DNA from: an uncultured Bacilli bacterium
GTDB lineage: Bacteria > Bacillota_I > Bacilli_A > RF39 > UBA660
Direction of reading: 5' to 3'
Assembly (NCBI GenBank): GCA_947624095.1
Contig: CANQIR010000059.1
Location: 1 to 6,266 of the forward strand
DNA length: 6,266 bases
Positions 1-5,610 of the stretch are shown here, in pieces (position 1 is the first letter of the stretch; every line of letters begins with the position of its first letter). The notes under the pieces are model-generated. The model did not search any database. It saw nothing but the letters and a program-made list of their open reading frames with translations, and was not told the DNA's origin. The position numbers and the translations under genes are program-made.

Positions 1-650
1 CCAGGAGCGGAATAGCTTTCAATACTGGAAGCAGGTCTTTCAATAATTCCAACGATTTTATAAGTTTTAGGATGAGTATCGACTAGTTTTTCAGGTTCTT
101 CATCGGAGCCAGTAGATGGATTGCCATTTTGATAAGGATTACTTGGTTTTAATGCGTAACCATCAGAAGATACTCTTTTACCGACATCTAAGGTGATAGA
201 ATCCCCTACTTTTAGAGTTAACCTACCATTAGTTTTAAGATGAGTGGGAATAACTATTTCTTCAGAATTTTCGGGTAATCTTCCTTCGACCAATTTAATA
301 GATAAGTTATTTAATGATTCATTAGTAAAGCCTTTAATAAAAGCATAGGGTTTATATTCATTTTGGGAATCTATTTTGGCATAGCCGATATCTTGAGTAA
401 AGTATAAGGATTCGATAGCTCGATTATTTTTAAAGGTAGGTATTTCGGTAGTAGGAACATCATAAAATGCCGCGTGGTAGTTACCTCTTTGAAAAGTTTC
501 AAAACCAATTAAGGATTTGATGCCACTAGCATACATAGAAGAAACAGCAGTAATTAGTGCTACGGAAAGAATGATACCAATTATGGTAACAATAGTTCTT
601 TTTTTATTTAATCGGAGGTTTTTGATAGTTAATTTATTAAGTAAGTTCAT
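1..650 (-). CDS. FtsX/MacB-like ABC transporter permease, N-terminal part (cut by window edge)
   Basis: This is the membrane subunit of an ABC system of the MacB/FtsX type, which couples cytoplasmic ATP hydrolysis to movements of an extracytoplasmic domain. I read 216 open codons from the ATG at 650 to the left edge, and the rest of the gene lies outside. Residues 1-19 are basic (MNLLNKLTIKNLRLNKKR). They are followed by one strong membrane segment at about 20-40, containing TIIGIILSVALITAV. From about residue 42 the chain is hydrophilic, as expected for the large external domain between TM1 and TM2. It includes a Pro/Asn/Gly/Ser-rich stretch at about 175-190 that is probably a surface loop. 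The start is fixed by a GGAGG at 657-661, inside the end of the ATPase gene, and lies 2 nt after that gene's stop, so the two are co-translated. Family assignment is good; the substrate (peptide antibiotic, lipid or lipoprotein) cannot be told. Confidence 0.85.
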   Translation of the reverse strand, partial: MNLLNKLTIKNLRLNKKRTIVTIIGIILSVALITAVSSMYASGIKSLIGFETFQRGNYHAAFYDVPTTEIPTFKNNRAIESLYFTQDIGYAKIDSQNEYKPYAFIKGFTNESLNNLSIKLVEGRLPENSEEIVIPTHLKTNGRLTLKVGDSITLDVGKRVSSDGYALKPSNPYQNGNPSTGSDEEPEKLVDTHPKTYKIVGIIERPASSIESYSAP

Positions 651-652
651 AT

Positions 653-1324
653 TTAATCCTCCGATACGATTTTGCCATCTTCTATTTTGATAATTCGGTC
701 GGCACATTTAGCTATTTCCATATTATGAGTTATCATAATGATTGTTTGATTGAGTTCTTTATTAGATTTTTGTAAGAGAGATACTATTTCATCACTCGAT
801 TTGGAATCGAGATTTCCGGTTGGTTCATCAGCTAAGATTATTGTGGGATTGGTAATTAGTGCTCTACCTATACTTGTTCTTTGTTGTTGACCACCGGATA
901 GTTCATTGGGCAAATGATAGCGGCGATTTTGTAAACCTAGAAGCTTTAACATATTGTCAAGATTTTCTTTGTTTACTTCACGATTGTCAAGTGCTAGTGG
1001 CAAGGTGATATTTTCTTCGACATTTAGAATAGGAATTAAGTTATAAAACTGGTAAATTAAGCCGACTTGTCTTCTTCTAAAAATAGCTAATTTATCATCA
1101 TTAAAGCTAAAGATATCTTTACCATCAATGTAAACTTTACCACTAGTAGGTCTGTCAACTCCGCCGATTAAGTGTAAAAGAGTTGATTTACCACTACCGG
1201 AAGCACCAACGATGGCAACAAACTCCCCTTTTTGGACGGAAAATGATATATGGTCAAGAGCAACTACTTTAGTAGTATCTTTACCATAAACTTTAGTTAA
1301 ATTTTCTACTTTTAAGATTTCCAT
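653..1324 (-). CDS. ABC transporter ATP-binding protein, MacB/LolD/SalX type
   Basis: This is the ATPase partner of the downstream FtsX-like permease. It is 223 residues long, typical for the family. Walker A is GASGSGKST at 40-48, the Q-loop Gln is at 92 (LIYQFYNLIP), the signature LSGGQQQR is at 142-149, Walker B TIILADEP starts at 161, the D-loop is NLD at 171-173 and the switch His is 200. All catalytic elements are intact. I chose the ATG at 1324 (MEILKVENL). It has an AAAGGAGA site at 1333-1340 with 8-nt spacing, and the family N-terminus starts there. An upstream in-frame ATG at 1354 would add ten unrelated residues, lacks a ribosome binding site and falls inside the likely -10 box. 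The stop at 653-655 is 2 nt from the permease start. MacB/LolD-like ATPases serve antimicrobial peptide resistance, macrolide export or lipoprotein handling; the sequence does not say which. Confidence 0.93.
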   Translation of the reverse strand: MEILKVENLTKVYGKDTTKVVALDHISFSVQKGEFVAIVGASGSGKSTLLHLIGGVDRPTSGKVYIDGKDIFSFNDDKLAIFRRRQVGLIYQFYNLIPILNVEENITLPLALDNREVNKENLDNMLKLLGLQNRRYHLPNELSGGQQQRTSIGRALITNPTIILADEPTGNLDSKSSDEIVSLLQKSNKELNQTIIMITHNMEIAKCADRIIKIEDGKIVSED

Positions 1325-1352
1325 AAGAAAAATCTCCTTTCTTGATGAGTTC

Positions 1353-1384
1353 ATTATAAATGTTCTATGTTACAACTAAGTTAC
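1353..1384 (-). promoter_or_regulatory. Likely activator-dependent promoter of the ATPase/FtsX permease operon
   Basis: A perfect TATAAT (minus strand, 1358-1353) lies 28 nt upstream of the chosen ATPase start codon at 1324. The place for a -35 box at 17-nt spacing (1376-1381) reads ACTTAG, a poor match. Across that place sits a direct repeat, GTTAC at 1369-1373 and again at 1380-1384 on the plus strand, with an 11-bp period. That is the usual spacing of OmpR-family response regulator half-sites. MacB/FtsX-type transporters are often controlled by two-component systems, so I infer a positively regulated promoter. No regulator gene is visible. Confidence 0.5.
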
Positions 1385-1398
1385 TAATTGATGAGTTT

Positions 1399-1421
1399 AA
1401 AAAAGGATACTAAATATCCTT
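1399..1421 (-). terminator. Rho-independent terminator of the DUF1003 gene
   Basis: On the minus strand, stem AAGGATA (1421-1415), loop TTTAG and stem TATCCTT (1409-1403) form a perfect 7-bp hairpin, and the run of T extends to 1399. The TAG stop of the DUF1003 gene lies in the loop, so the 5' arm of the hairpin is coding sequence. Confidence 0.85.
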
Positions 1422-1949
1422 CTTAATCTCTGCTACTTTTTCTTCTTCAATAATGCCAGATTTTTTTAAAGTGGTAATAATTTTATTTTGATTTTTGACT
1501 AATTCTTCTAAGCGGTCATATAGTTGTTCGAGAATTAATTCGCTTTTTAAATCTGTGTGATAATCATTTTTGTTTCTAATAGTATCTTTTTTAGCTTGTC
1601 GATTTTGACTCATCATAATAATTGGTGCTTGTAAGGCGGCAATACATGATAATACTAAATTTAATAAGATAAATGGATAGGGGTCAACGGCCTTTACTAA
1701 GATTACACCATTTAAGATTACCCAAAAAAGAAGGAAAAAACTGAAACAGATAATAAATGGCCAACTGCCGAATATTTCCGATAATTTATCCGCAGCTTTG
1801 TCACCAAAGGTCATTTTAGAATCACTTTCTTTATCAACATCTATAGAGATGGGATTATTAAGTAATAAATCTATTATTTCCTCTTCATCTTTTTCTTCTA
1901 AATTTTGATTTAATAACATTTTGACTATTTCTTTTTTCTTTTTTTCCAT
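1410..1949 (-). CDS. DUF1003 family membrane protein
   Basis: This is a 179-residue integral membrane protein of the DUF1003 family, whose function is not established. It has a charged N-terminal part (1-50), then the family hallmark GDKAADKLSEIFGSWPFI at 49-66. A first membrane helix covers about 63-85 and a second about 91-113 (DPYPFILLNLVLSCIAALQAP). The conserved cytoplasmic motif MMSQNRQAKKD at 112-122 leads into a helical, probably coiled-coil, Glu/Lys-rich tail to 179. I prefer the ATG at 1949 (MEKKKKEIVK): the AAAGGA site at 1962-1967 lies 12 nt upstream. A GTG at 1958 would be in frame but only 3 nt from that site, too close. The gene has its own promoter and terminator and is a single-gene unit between two transporter operons. 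Family call is firm; the role is unknown. Confidence 0.9.
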   Translation of the reverse strand: MEKKKKEIVKMLLNQNLEEKDEEEIIDLLLNNPISIDVDKESDSKMTFGDKAADKLSEIFGSWPFIICFSFFLLFWVILNGVILVKAVDPYPFILLNLVLSCIAALQAPIIMMSQNRQAKKDTIRNKNDYHTDLKSELILEQLYDRLEELVKNQNKIITTLKKSGIIEEEKVAEIKKDI

Positions 1950-1975
1950 ATATATCACTTGTCCTTTATATCTTT

Positions 1976-1984
1976 ATTATAACA
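1976..1984 (-). promoter_or_regulatory. Extended -10 promoter of the DUF1003 gene
   Basis: The minus strand reads TG-T-TATAAT (TG at 1984-1983, TATAAT at 1981-1976), a perfect extended -10 element 26 nt before the start codon at 1949. No good -35 box is present at 16-18 nt spacing, as is common for extended -10 promoters. It begins only 12 nt after the T-run of the preceding operon's terminator. Confidence 0.65.
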
Positions 1985-1996
1985 CTTATCGGGATG

Positions 1997-2021
1997 AAAA
2001 AAGTAGAATTGTTGATTCTAC
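1997..2021 (-). terminator. Rho-independent terminator of the GntR/ABC operon
   Basis: On the minus strand, GTAGAAT (2021-2015), loop CAACA and ATTCTAC (2009-2003) form a perfect 7-bp stem followed by six T (2002-1997). The first stem base is the last base of the permease TAG stop codon (2023-2021), so termination directly abuts translation end. Confidence 0.9.
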
Positions 2022-2653
2022 TAAAATTCTTTATGTCTATATATGTGGAGGGATATCTTATACGATAAGTATAATGGAATGATTGATAATAGAGGAATAG
2101 ATATATACCAGTAATTAAAAATAAAGGTGATTTTATTTAAAATGTTAGAGAAATCTAGGTAATTGGCTATGATACTGATACCCATAACTAGAACAATAAC
2201 AATTGCAAAGATAAGGATACGAGCTTTTTCAATACCAAATTTATAAATAATAGGATACATAACATCTAAAACTAAGAGAGTACCAAATATCGTACCAAGC
2301 ATTGTTATGAAATTTTGTTCGTAGTTCATAGTTTTCGCATTAACATAAGAAATAATAAAGGATAAGATAAGAATTATAACAGAAATGATAAAAAGAATTA
2401 ATAAAGTAGCAAGATATTTACCTTTTATATTATTTTTTCGACCATCTGGTAAAGTTATGGAATAAGCGTCCCATTTATTATAAGTGTCGTAACTAAAAGT
2501 TGAAAGCATAACTACTACACTAGTAAATGGTAGGATAAAAGACATATCGATTTGGTTAGATAAGCCCATTAGAACATATATAAATATTAAAATTAGTAAT
2601 GTTATTTTATTGCTTTTAATCATTGCAATATCTTTTTTAATAAATCCTAGCAT
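2021..2653 (-). CDS. ABC-2 transporter permease (PF13346-like, PmtB/YtrC-type cassette)
   Basis: This is the membrane subunit of the GntR-controlled exporter. It has 210 residues with about six hydrophobic segments: 18-30, 35-53, 80-104, 114-137, 145-165 and 180-200. The stretch SYDTYNKWDAYSITLPDGRK at 54-73, followed by KGKYL, matches the cytoplasmic signature of ABC2_membrane_5 permeases (roughly E/D-x-x-N/K-x-W-D-x-Y-x-x-x-L-P, then R and K-Y). Such permeases occur next to YtrA-type regulators and one ATPase, as in the phenol-soluble modulin exporter Pmt of staphylococci. The ATG at 2653 shares one base with the ATPase stop (TAATG) and has AAAGGGGG at 2661-2668 with 7-nt spacing, so translation is coupled. 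The substrate is not deducible; a membrane-active peptide or similar compound is the family-based guess. Confidence 0.85.
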   Translation of the reverse strand: MLGFIKKDIAMIKSNKITLLILIFIYVLMGLSNQIDMSFILPFTSVVVMLSTFSYDTYNKWDAYSITLPDGRKNNIKGKYLATLLILFIISVIILILSFIISYVNAKTMNYEQNFITMLGTIFGTLLVLDVMYPIIYKFGIEKARILIFAIVIVLVMGISIIANYLDFSNILNKITFIFNYWYISIPLLSIIPLYLSYKISLHIYRHKEF

Positions 2654-3510
2654 TATTTTACCCCCTTTATCATTAAAACCATAAGATCATCTAAAGTTAC
2701 TTTATCAATTGTGGTAATATTATATTTATTTTTAAATGCTTGTTTATTTTCTATTAATACTGAATATTGATATTTACTTTTTTGGTATTTAAGGTAGTCT
2801 TTTTTAGCAATAGTTTTAAATTCTTCTTCATTGCATTTGACGATACCAAAATTATTGATTATTTCATCGGTTGTTTTATTTAAAATTATTTCACCATCAT
2901 TAATAAAGGTTATATAGTCGGCGATATGTTCTAAATCGGTAGTTATATGAGTAGATAATAAGATGGAACAATCGGGATTAGTAATAAAGTTTTGAAATAG
3001 TTCTATTACTTCAGCACGAGCTATTGGGTCAAGACCAGAGGTTGGTTCATCTAAGATTAAAAGTTTAGGATGGTGAGATAAAGCAGTAGCTATTTCTAAT
3101 TTTTTACGCATTCCTTTAGAGAAGGTTTTAATTTGTTTATTAGGTGATAAGGAAAATTCTGTTAAGTAGTTGTTAAACATTTGGCTATCCCAATTGTGAT
3201 AAATGTTTTTCATCGTGTTATTGATGTCGTTGGGAGTTAAGATTTCAGGAAAAAACATATCATCTAAGATTACACCAATATCTTCTTTTATTTGTTTGGC
3301 ATATTGTTGATTATCTAAACCGAATATTTTAATATCACCACTATCAGATTTAATAATGTCTAATATAGCTTTGATTGTAGTGGTTTTACCAGCACCATTT
3401 TCACCAATAAAACCCATAATTGCTCCTTTTGGTAAAGTAAAGTTGATGTTTTTTAAAGCAAACTTATCATAGTGTTTATTTAAATTTTTAACTTCTAATA
3501 TATTTTCCAT
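2653..3510 (-). CDS. ABC transporter ATP-binding protein, YtrB/PmtA-like
   Basis: This is the ATPase of the GntR-regulated ABC-2 exporter, 285 residues long. Walker A is GENGAGKTT at 36-44, Walker B LLILDEPTSGLD covers 150-161 and the switch His is 188. The signature is the divergent FSKGMRKKL at 130-138 instead of LSGGQ. The usual Q-loop glutamine is replaced in IGVILDD (78-84). Both deviations are, to my knowledge, usual in this GntR-linked subfamily rather than signs of decay. After the nucleotide-binding domain (to about 215) comes a C-terminal extension of about 70 residues (216-285). It contains NEEEFKTIAK and ends with TLDDLMVLMIKGVK, resembling the accessory tails of this group. The start ATG at 3510 overlaps the GntR stop by one base (TAATG) and has GGAGG at 3518-3522, 7 nt upstream. 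It acts with the permease encoded next. Confidence 0.92.
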   Translation of the reverse strand: MENILEVKNLNKHYDKFALKNINFTLPKGAIMGFIGENGAGKTTTIKAILDIIKSDSGDIKIFGLDNQQYAKQIKEDIGVILDDMFFPEILTPNDINNTMKNIYHNWDSQMFNNYLTEFSLSPNKQIKTFSKGMRKKLEIATALSHHPKLLILDEPTSGLDPIARAEVIELFQNFITNPDCSILLSTHITTDLEHIADYITFINDGEIILNKTTDEIINNFGIVKCNEEEFKTIAKKDYLKYQKSKYQYSVLIENKQAFKNKYNITTIDKVTLDDLMVLMIKGVK

Positions 3511-3887
3511 TATTTATCCTCCTCGTATAATATATCGATAATATTGTTGATTTCTTTTTTAGAGATATTATTCATTTTGGCAATAGTTATTGCCGAATCG
3601 AGAATATTTTCAATTTTATTTAATTGTTCTTCTCTAGCAATATCTTTGTTAATACTATTTACATATACGCCTTTAGCTGGGATTGTTTTAACATAACCTT
3701 CTTTTTCTAATTCTTCATAGGCGTTTTTAGTGGTAATAACACTACATCTTAGATCTTTAGCTAAATTTCTGATAGATGGCAATAGATCCCCAGGTTTTAA
3801 TTCATTAGAAATTATTTTACTTTTTATTTGTTCCTTTATTTGTTCATAGATAGGTACCCCACTTGAGTTACTTATTATCATTTCCAT
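3510..3887 (-). CDS. GntR family transcriptional regulator, YtrA subfamily
   Basis: This is a 125-residue DNA-binding repressor that most likely controls its own operon. The winged helix-turn-helix occupies about 10-78. It starts with VPIYEQIKEQIKSKI, followed by KPGDLLPSIRNLAKDL (31-46, the GntR hallmark), the recognition helix region CSVITTKNAYEELEKEG and the wing AKGVYVNS. The short C-terminal part (about 80-125) is two helices with no FadR-type or aminotransferase domain, which defines the YtrA class. The ATG at 3887 has AGGAGG at 3893-3898 with 5-nt spacing; a second in-frame ATG at 3881 would lie 11 nt away. It is first in an operon with ATPase and permease, and an inverted repeat covers the promoter just upstream. 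Such regulators are typically released by cell-wall-active antibiotics or exported peptides; the inducer here is unknown. Confidence 0.92.
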   Translation of the reverse strand: MEMIISNSSGVPIYEQIKEQIKSKIISNELKPGDLLPSIRNLAKDLRCSVITTKNAYEELEKEGYVKTIPAKGVYVNSINKDIAREEQLNKIENILDSAITIAKMNNISKKEINNIIDILYEEDK

Positions 3888-3896
3888 AACGGCCTC

Positions 3897-3930
3897 CTGT
3901 ATATATATAGTATATACAGATTATATACAG
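3897..3930. promoter_or_regulatory. Probable operator of the GntR regulator (inverted repeat plus third half-site)
   Basis: CTGTATATA at 3897-3905 and TATATACAG at 3911-3919 form a perfect 9-bp inverted repeat with a 5-bp centre. A second exact TATATACAG at 3922-3930 repeats the right half-site 11 bp further on. The repeats cover the -10 box and most of the spacer, and the left arm reaches into the AGGAGG of the regulator gene. Autorepression by the adjacent GntR protein is the natural reading. The simple AT alternation makes some symmetry expected, but the CTG/CAG ends in all three copies argue for a real site. Confidence 0.75.
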
Positions 3931-3937
3931 ATGTCAA
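3909..3937 (-). promoter_or_regulatory. Sigma-A-type promoter of the GntR/ABC operon
   Basis: The minus strand shows TTGACA (3937-3932), a spacer of exactly 17 nt and TATACT (3914-3909), ending 21 nt before the GntR start codon. This is a near-consensus housekeeping promoter, strong enough to need repression, and its -10 box lies inside the operator repeat. Confidence 0.85.
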
Positions 3938-3943
3938 GGGGAT

Positions 3944-3966
3944 AAAAAAAGAAGAGTTACTCTTCT
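3944..3966 (-). terminator. Rho-independent terminator of the cardiolipin synthase gene
   Basis: On the minus strand, AGAAGAG (3966-3960), loop TAA and CTCTTCT form a 7-bp stem running into seven T (3950-3944). It lies 17 nt after the TAA stop at 3986-3984 and only 6 nt before the -35 box of the next operon. Confidence 0.85.
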
Positions 3967-3983
3967 AACGATTACAATATAAA

Positions 3984-5489
3984 TTAGAATAATGGAGCGA
4001 ATAAGCGGAGGATTGATTGCCAAAGTGATTTTAAGAAGCCAGCTTTAACATCTTGGTCTTTTAATTCATAACAATCTTGAAAGGTTTCAGTGAAATCTTT
4101 AGAAATATCCGTAATTGCTTTAACATTTTCCATATAGATACCATTTTCAAAATGAAGATACAAACTCCGATAATCCATATTAATTGTTCCTACTACAGCT
4201 CTAATATCATCAGATAAGAATACTTTAGAATGTACGAAACCTTTAGTAAATTTATAAATTTTTACGCCACTATTATGAAGTACTCTAAAGAATGAGGTTG
4301 TTTGAGTATAGACAATTTTTTTATCAGGAATGCCTGGGACAATGATACGAACATCTACTCCTCTTTTGGCTGCCCGACATAAGGCATTTACCATATCAGT
4401 ATCAATTATTAAGTAAGGGGTCATAATATAGAGATATTTTTTAGCACTATTAATCATATTAATATATACTTCTTCGCCAATCAAATCTTGATGAAGAGGT
4501 GCTACACCATAGGGAATGACATAGCCTTTATTTTGTTTGTTATTTTTAAATTCATATTTAAATTTGGTAATATCTTGGTCTTCATTAACATTAGCATTCC
4601 ATAAAGTTAGAAACATAACTGTTAGATTCCATATAGCATCACCAACTATTTTAATACCATTGTCTTTCCATATTCCTAACCTACTATTTAGATTAATATA
4701 TTCATCACTTAAGTTAACGCCACCAGAGAAAGCAACTTTGCCATCAATTATAGTAATTTTACGATGGTCACGATTGTTCATAAATATTCCTCTAAAGGGA
4801 CTTAATTTATTAAAGGAAATACATTTGATACCAAATTTAGATAGTTGTTTGGCATAATCACTTTTAAGCATCGTAAGACTTCCCATATCATCATACATAA
4901 TGCGAACATCTACTCCTTGAGAGGCTTTTTCTTTCAAGATATCTAGGATACCATTCCACATTGTTCCTTCATTAATAATGAAGTATTCCATAAAAATAAA
5001 TTTTTCGGCTTTTTGAAGTTCTTTTAATAATTCGGGATAAAATTTTTCACCAAAGTTGTAGTAAGTTATTTCGTTATTAGTGCTCACACAGTAGTTAGTT
5101 CGGTTAGTTAAATATTTAATATTATCTAAGTTTAAGTCATCTACTTCTTTTTGAGTTTTAGAATTTTGTTTTAAATATTGGTCATATTCTTTTTCATATT
5201 TAAAGATATTTCTTAATAGTTTATTTTTAGAATAATTACGACCTAAGGTAATCAATAAGATAGTACCAAAGATGGGAAAGATTAAGATTAGGATAATCCA
5301 AGGTAAGTCATTGGATAATCTTGTACTATTTTTTAATAATCCTAATACTATTAGAATACTGGCAACTTGATAAAGAATACCGATAATACCTAAGTTTTCA
5401 TAAAAGAATATTCTAATAACTATGGCAAAACCAAATTGAAGAATAACACCAATTATAACTATTAAAGCTCTTTTTATGGCATTTAACAT
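3984..5489 (-). CDS. cls: Cardiolipin synthase (phospholipase D family)
   Basis: This membrane enzyme condenses two phosphatidylglycerol molecules to cardiolipin and glycerol. At 501 residues it has the usual family length. The N-terminus is hydrophobic, with segments at about 7-28, 33-53 and 63-83, the last including LPWIILILIFPIFGTILLI of the PLDc_N domain. The two catalytic HKD motifs are intact: HRKITIID with H242, K244 and D249, and HSKVFLSD with H420, K422 and D427. Each is followed by the expected G-x-x-N pattern (GGVNLSDEY near 256, GTINMDYRS near 434). The C-terminus GFLKSLWQSILRLFAPLF is the amphipathic tail typical of Cls. The ATG at 5489 is the first in frame after a TGA, but AAAGGAG (5501-5507) is 11 nt away, and two out-of-frame ATGs lie closer. 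It is a single-gene unit with its own promoter and terminator. Bacillota often carry several cls paralogues, so which one this is remains open. Confidence 0.95.
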   Translation of the reverse strand: MLNAIKRALIVIIGVILQFGFAIVIRIFFYENLGIIGILYQVASILIVLGLLKNSTRLSNDLPWIILILIFPIFGTILLITLGRNYSKNKLLRNIFKYEKEYDQYLKQNSKTQKEVDDLNLDNIKYLTNRTNYCVSTNNEITYYNFGEKFYPELLKELQKAEKFIFMEYFIINEGTMWNGILDILKEKASQGVDVRIMYDDMGSLTMLKSDYAKQLSKFGIKCISFNKLSPFRGIFMNNRDHRKITIIDGKVAFSGGVNLSDEYINLNSRLGIWKDNGIKIVGDAIWNLTVMFLTLWNANVNEDQDITKFKYEFKNNKQNKGYVIPYGVAPLHQDLIGEEVYINMINSAKKYLYIMTPYLIIDTDMVNALCRAAKRGVDVRIIVPGIPDKKIVYTQTTSFFRVLHNSGVKIYKFTKGFVHSKVFLSDDIRAVVGTINMDYRSLYLHFENGIYMENVKAITDISKDFTETFQDCYELKDQDVKAGFLKSLWQSILRLFAPLF

Positions 5490-5517
5490 ATAACATCATA
5501 CTCCTTTTATAAATTGT

Positions 5518-5526
5518 ATTATACCA
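5518..5526 (-). promoter_or_regulatory. cls: Extended -10 promoter of cls
   Basis: The minus strand reads TG-G-TATAAT (TG at 5526-5525, TATAAT at 5523-5518), a perfect extended -10 element 28 nt before the start codon at 5489. No clear -35 hexamer is present at the proper distance. Confidence 0.65.
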
Positions 5527-5574
5527 TGAATTAAGGAGAAGATATTAATTATTTAGCATTGGTTATATTTACTT

Positions 5575-5603
5575 AAAAAGCAATTTGCATAAATAATTTA
5601 CTT
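5575..5603 (-). terminator. Weak candidate terminator after the BRO-like gene
   Basis: On the minus strand, AAGTAAATT (5603-5595), loop ATTTATGC and AAATTGCTT (5586-5578) can pair with one mismatch and one G-T pair, followed by a short T-run to 5575. It is 7 nt after the TAG stop. The stem is AT-rich and weak, unlike the other three terminators here, so I am unsure of it. Confidence 0.4.
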
Positions 5604-5610
5604 ATGAAAA

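Noticed and set aside
1325..1354. Longer start (ATG at 1354) for the MacB-type ATPase
   Set aside because: No ribosome binding site precedes it and it overlaps the TATAAT box; the ATG at 1324 has a strong site with proper spacing.
4537..4857. Open frame of 106 codons on the plus strand inside cls
   Set aside because: It lies fully opposite the conserved catalytic part of cardiolipin synthase, has no ribosome binding site and resembles no protein I know; it is a shadow frame.
5567..5604. Nine-base direct repeat ATTTACTTA at 5567-5575 and 5596-5604
   Set aside because: It is in a short, very AT-rich gap where such repeats arise by chance, and part of it is better explained by the weak hairpin after the BRO-like gene.
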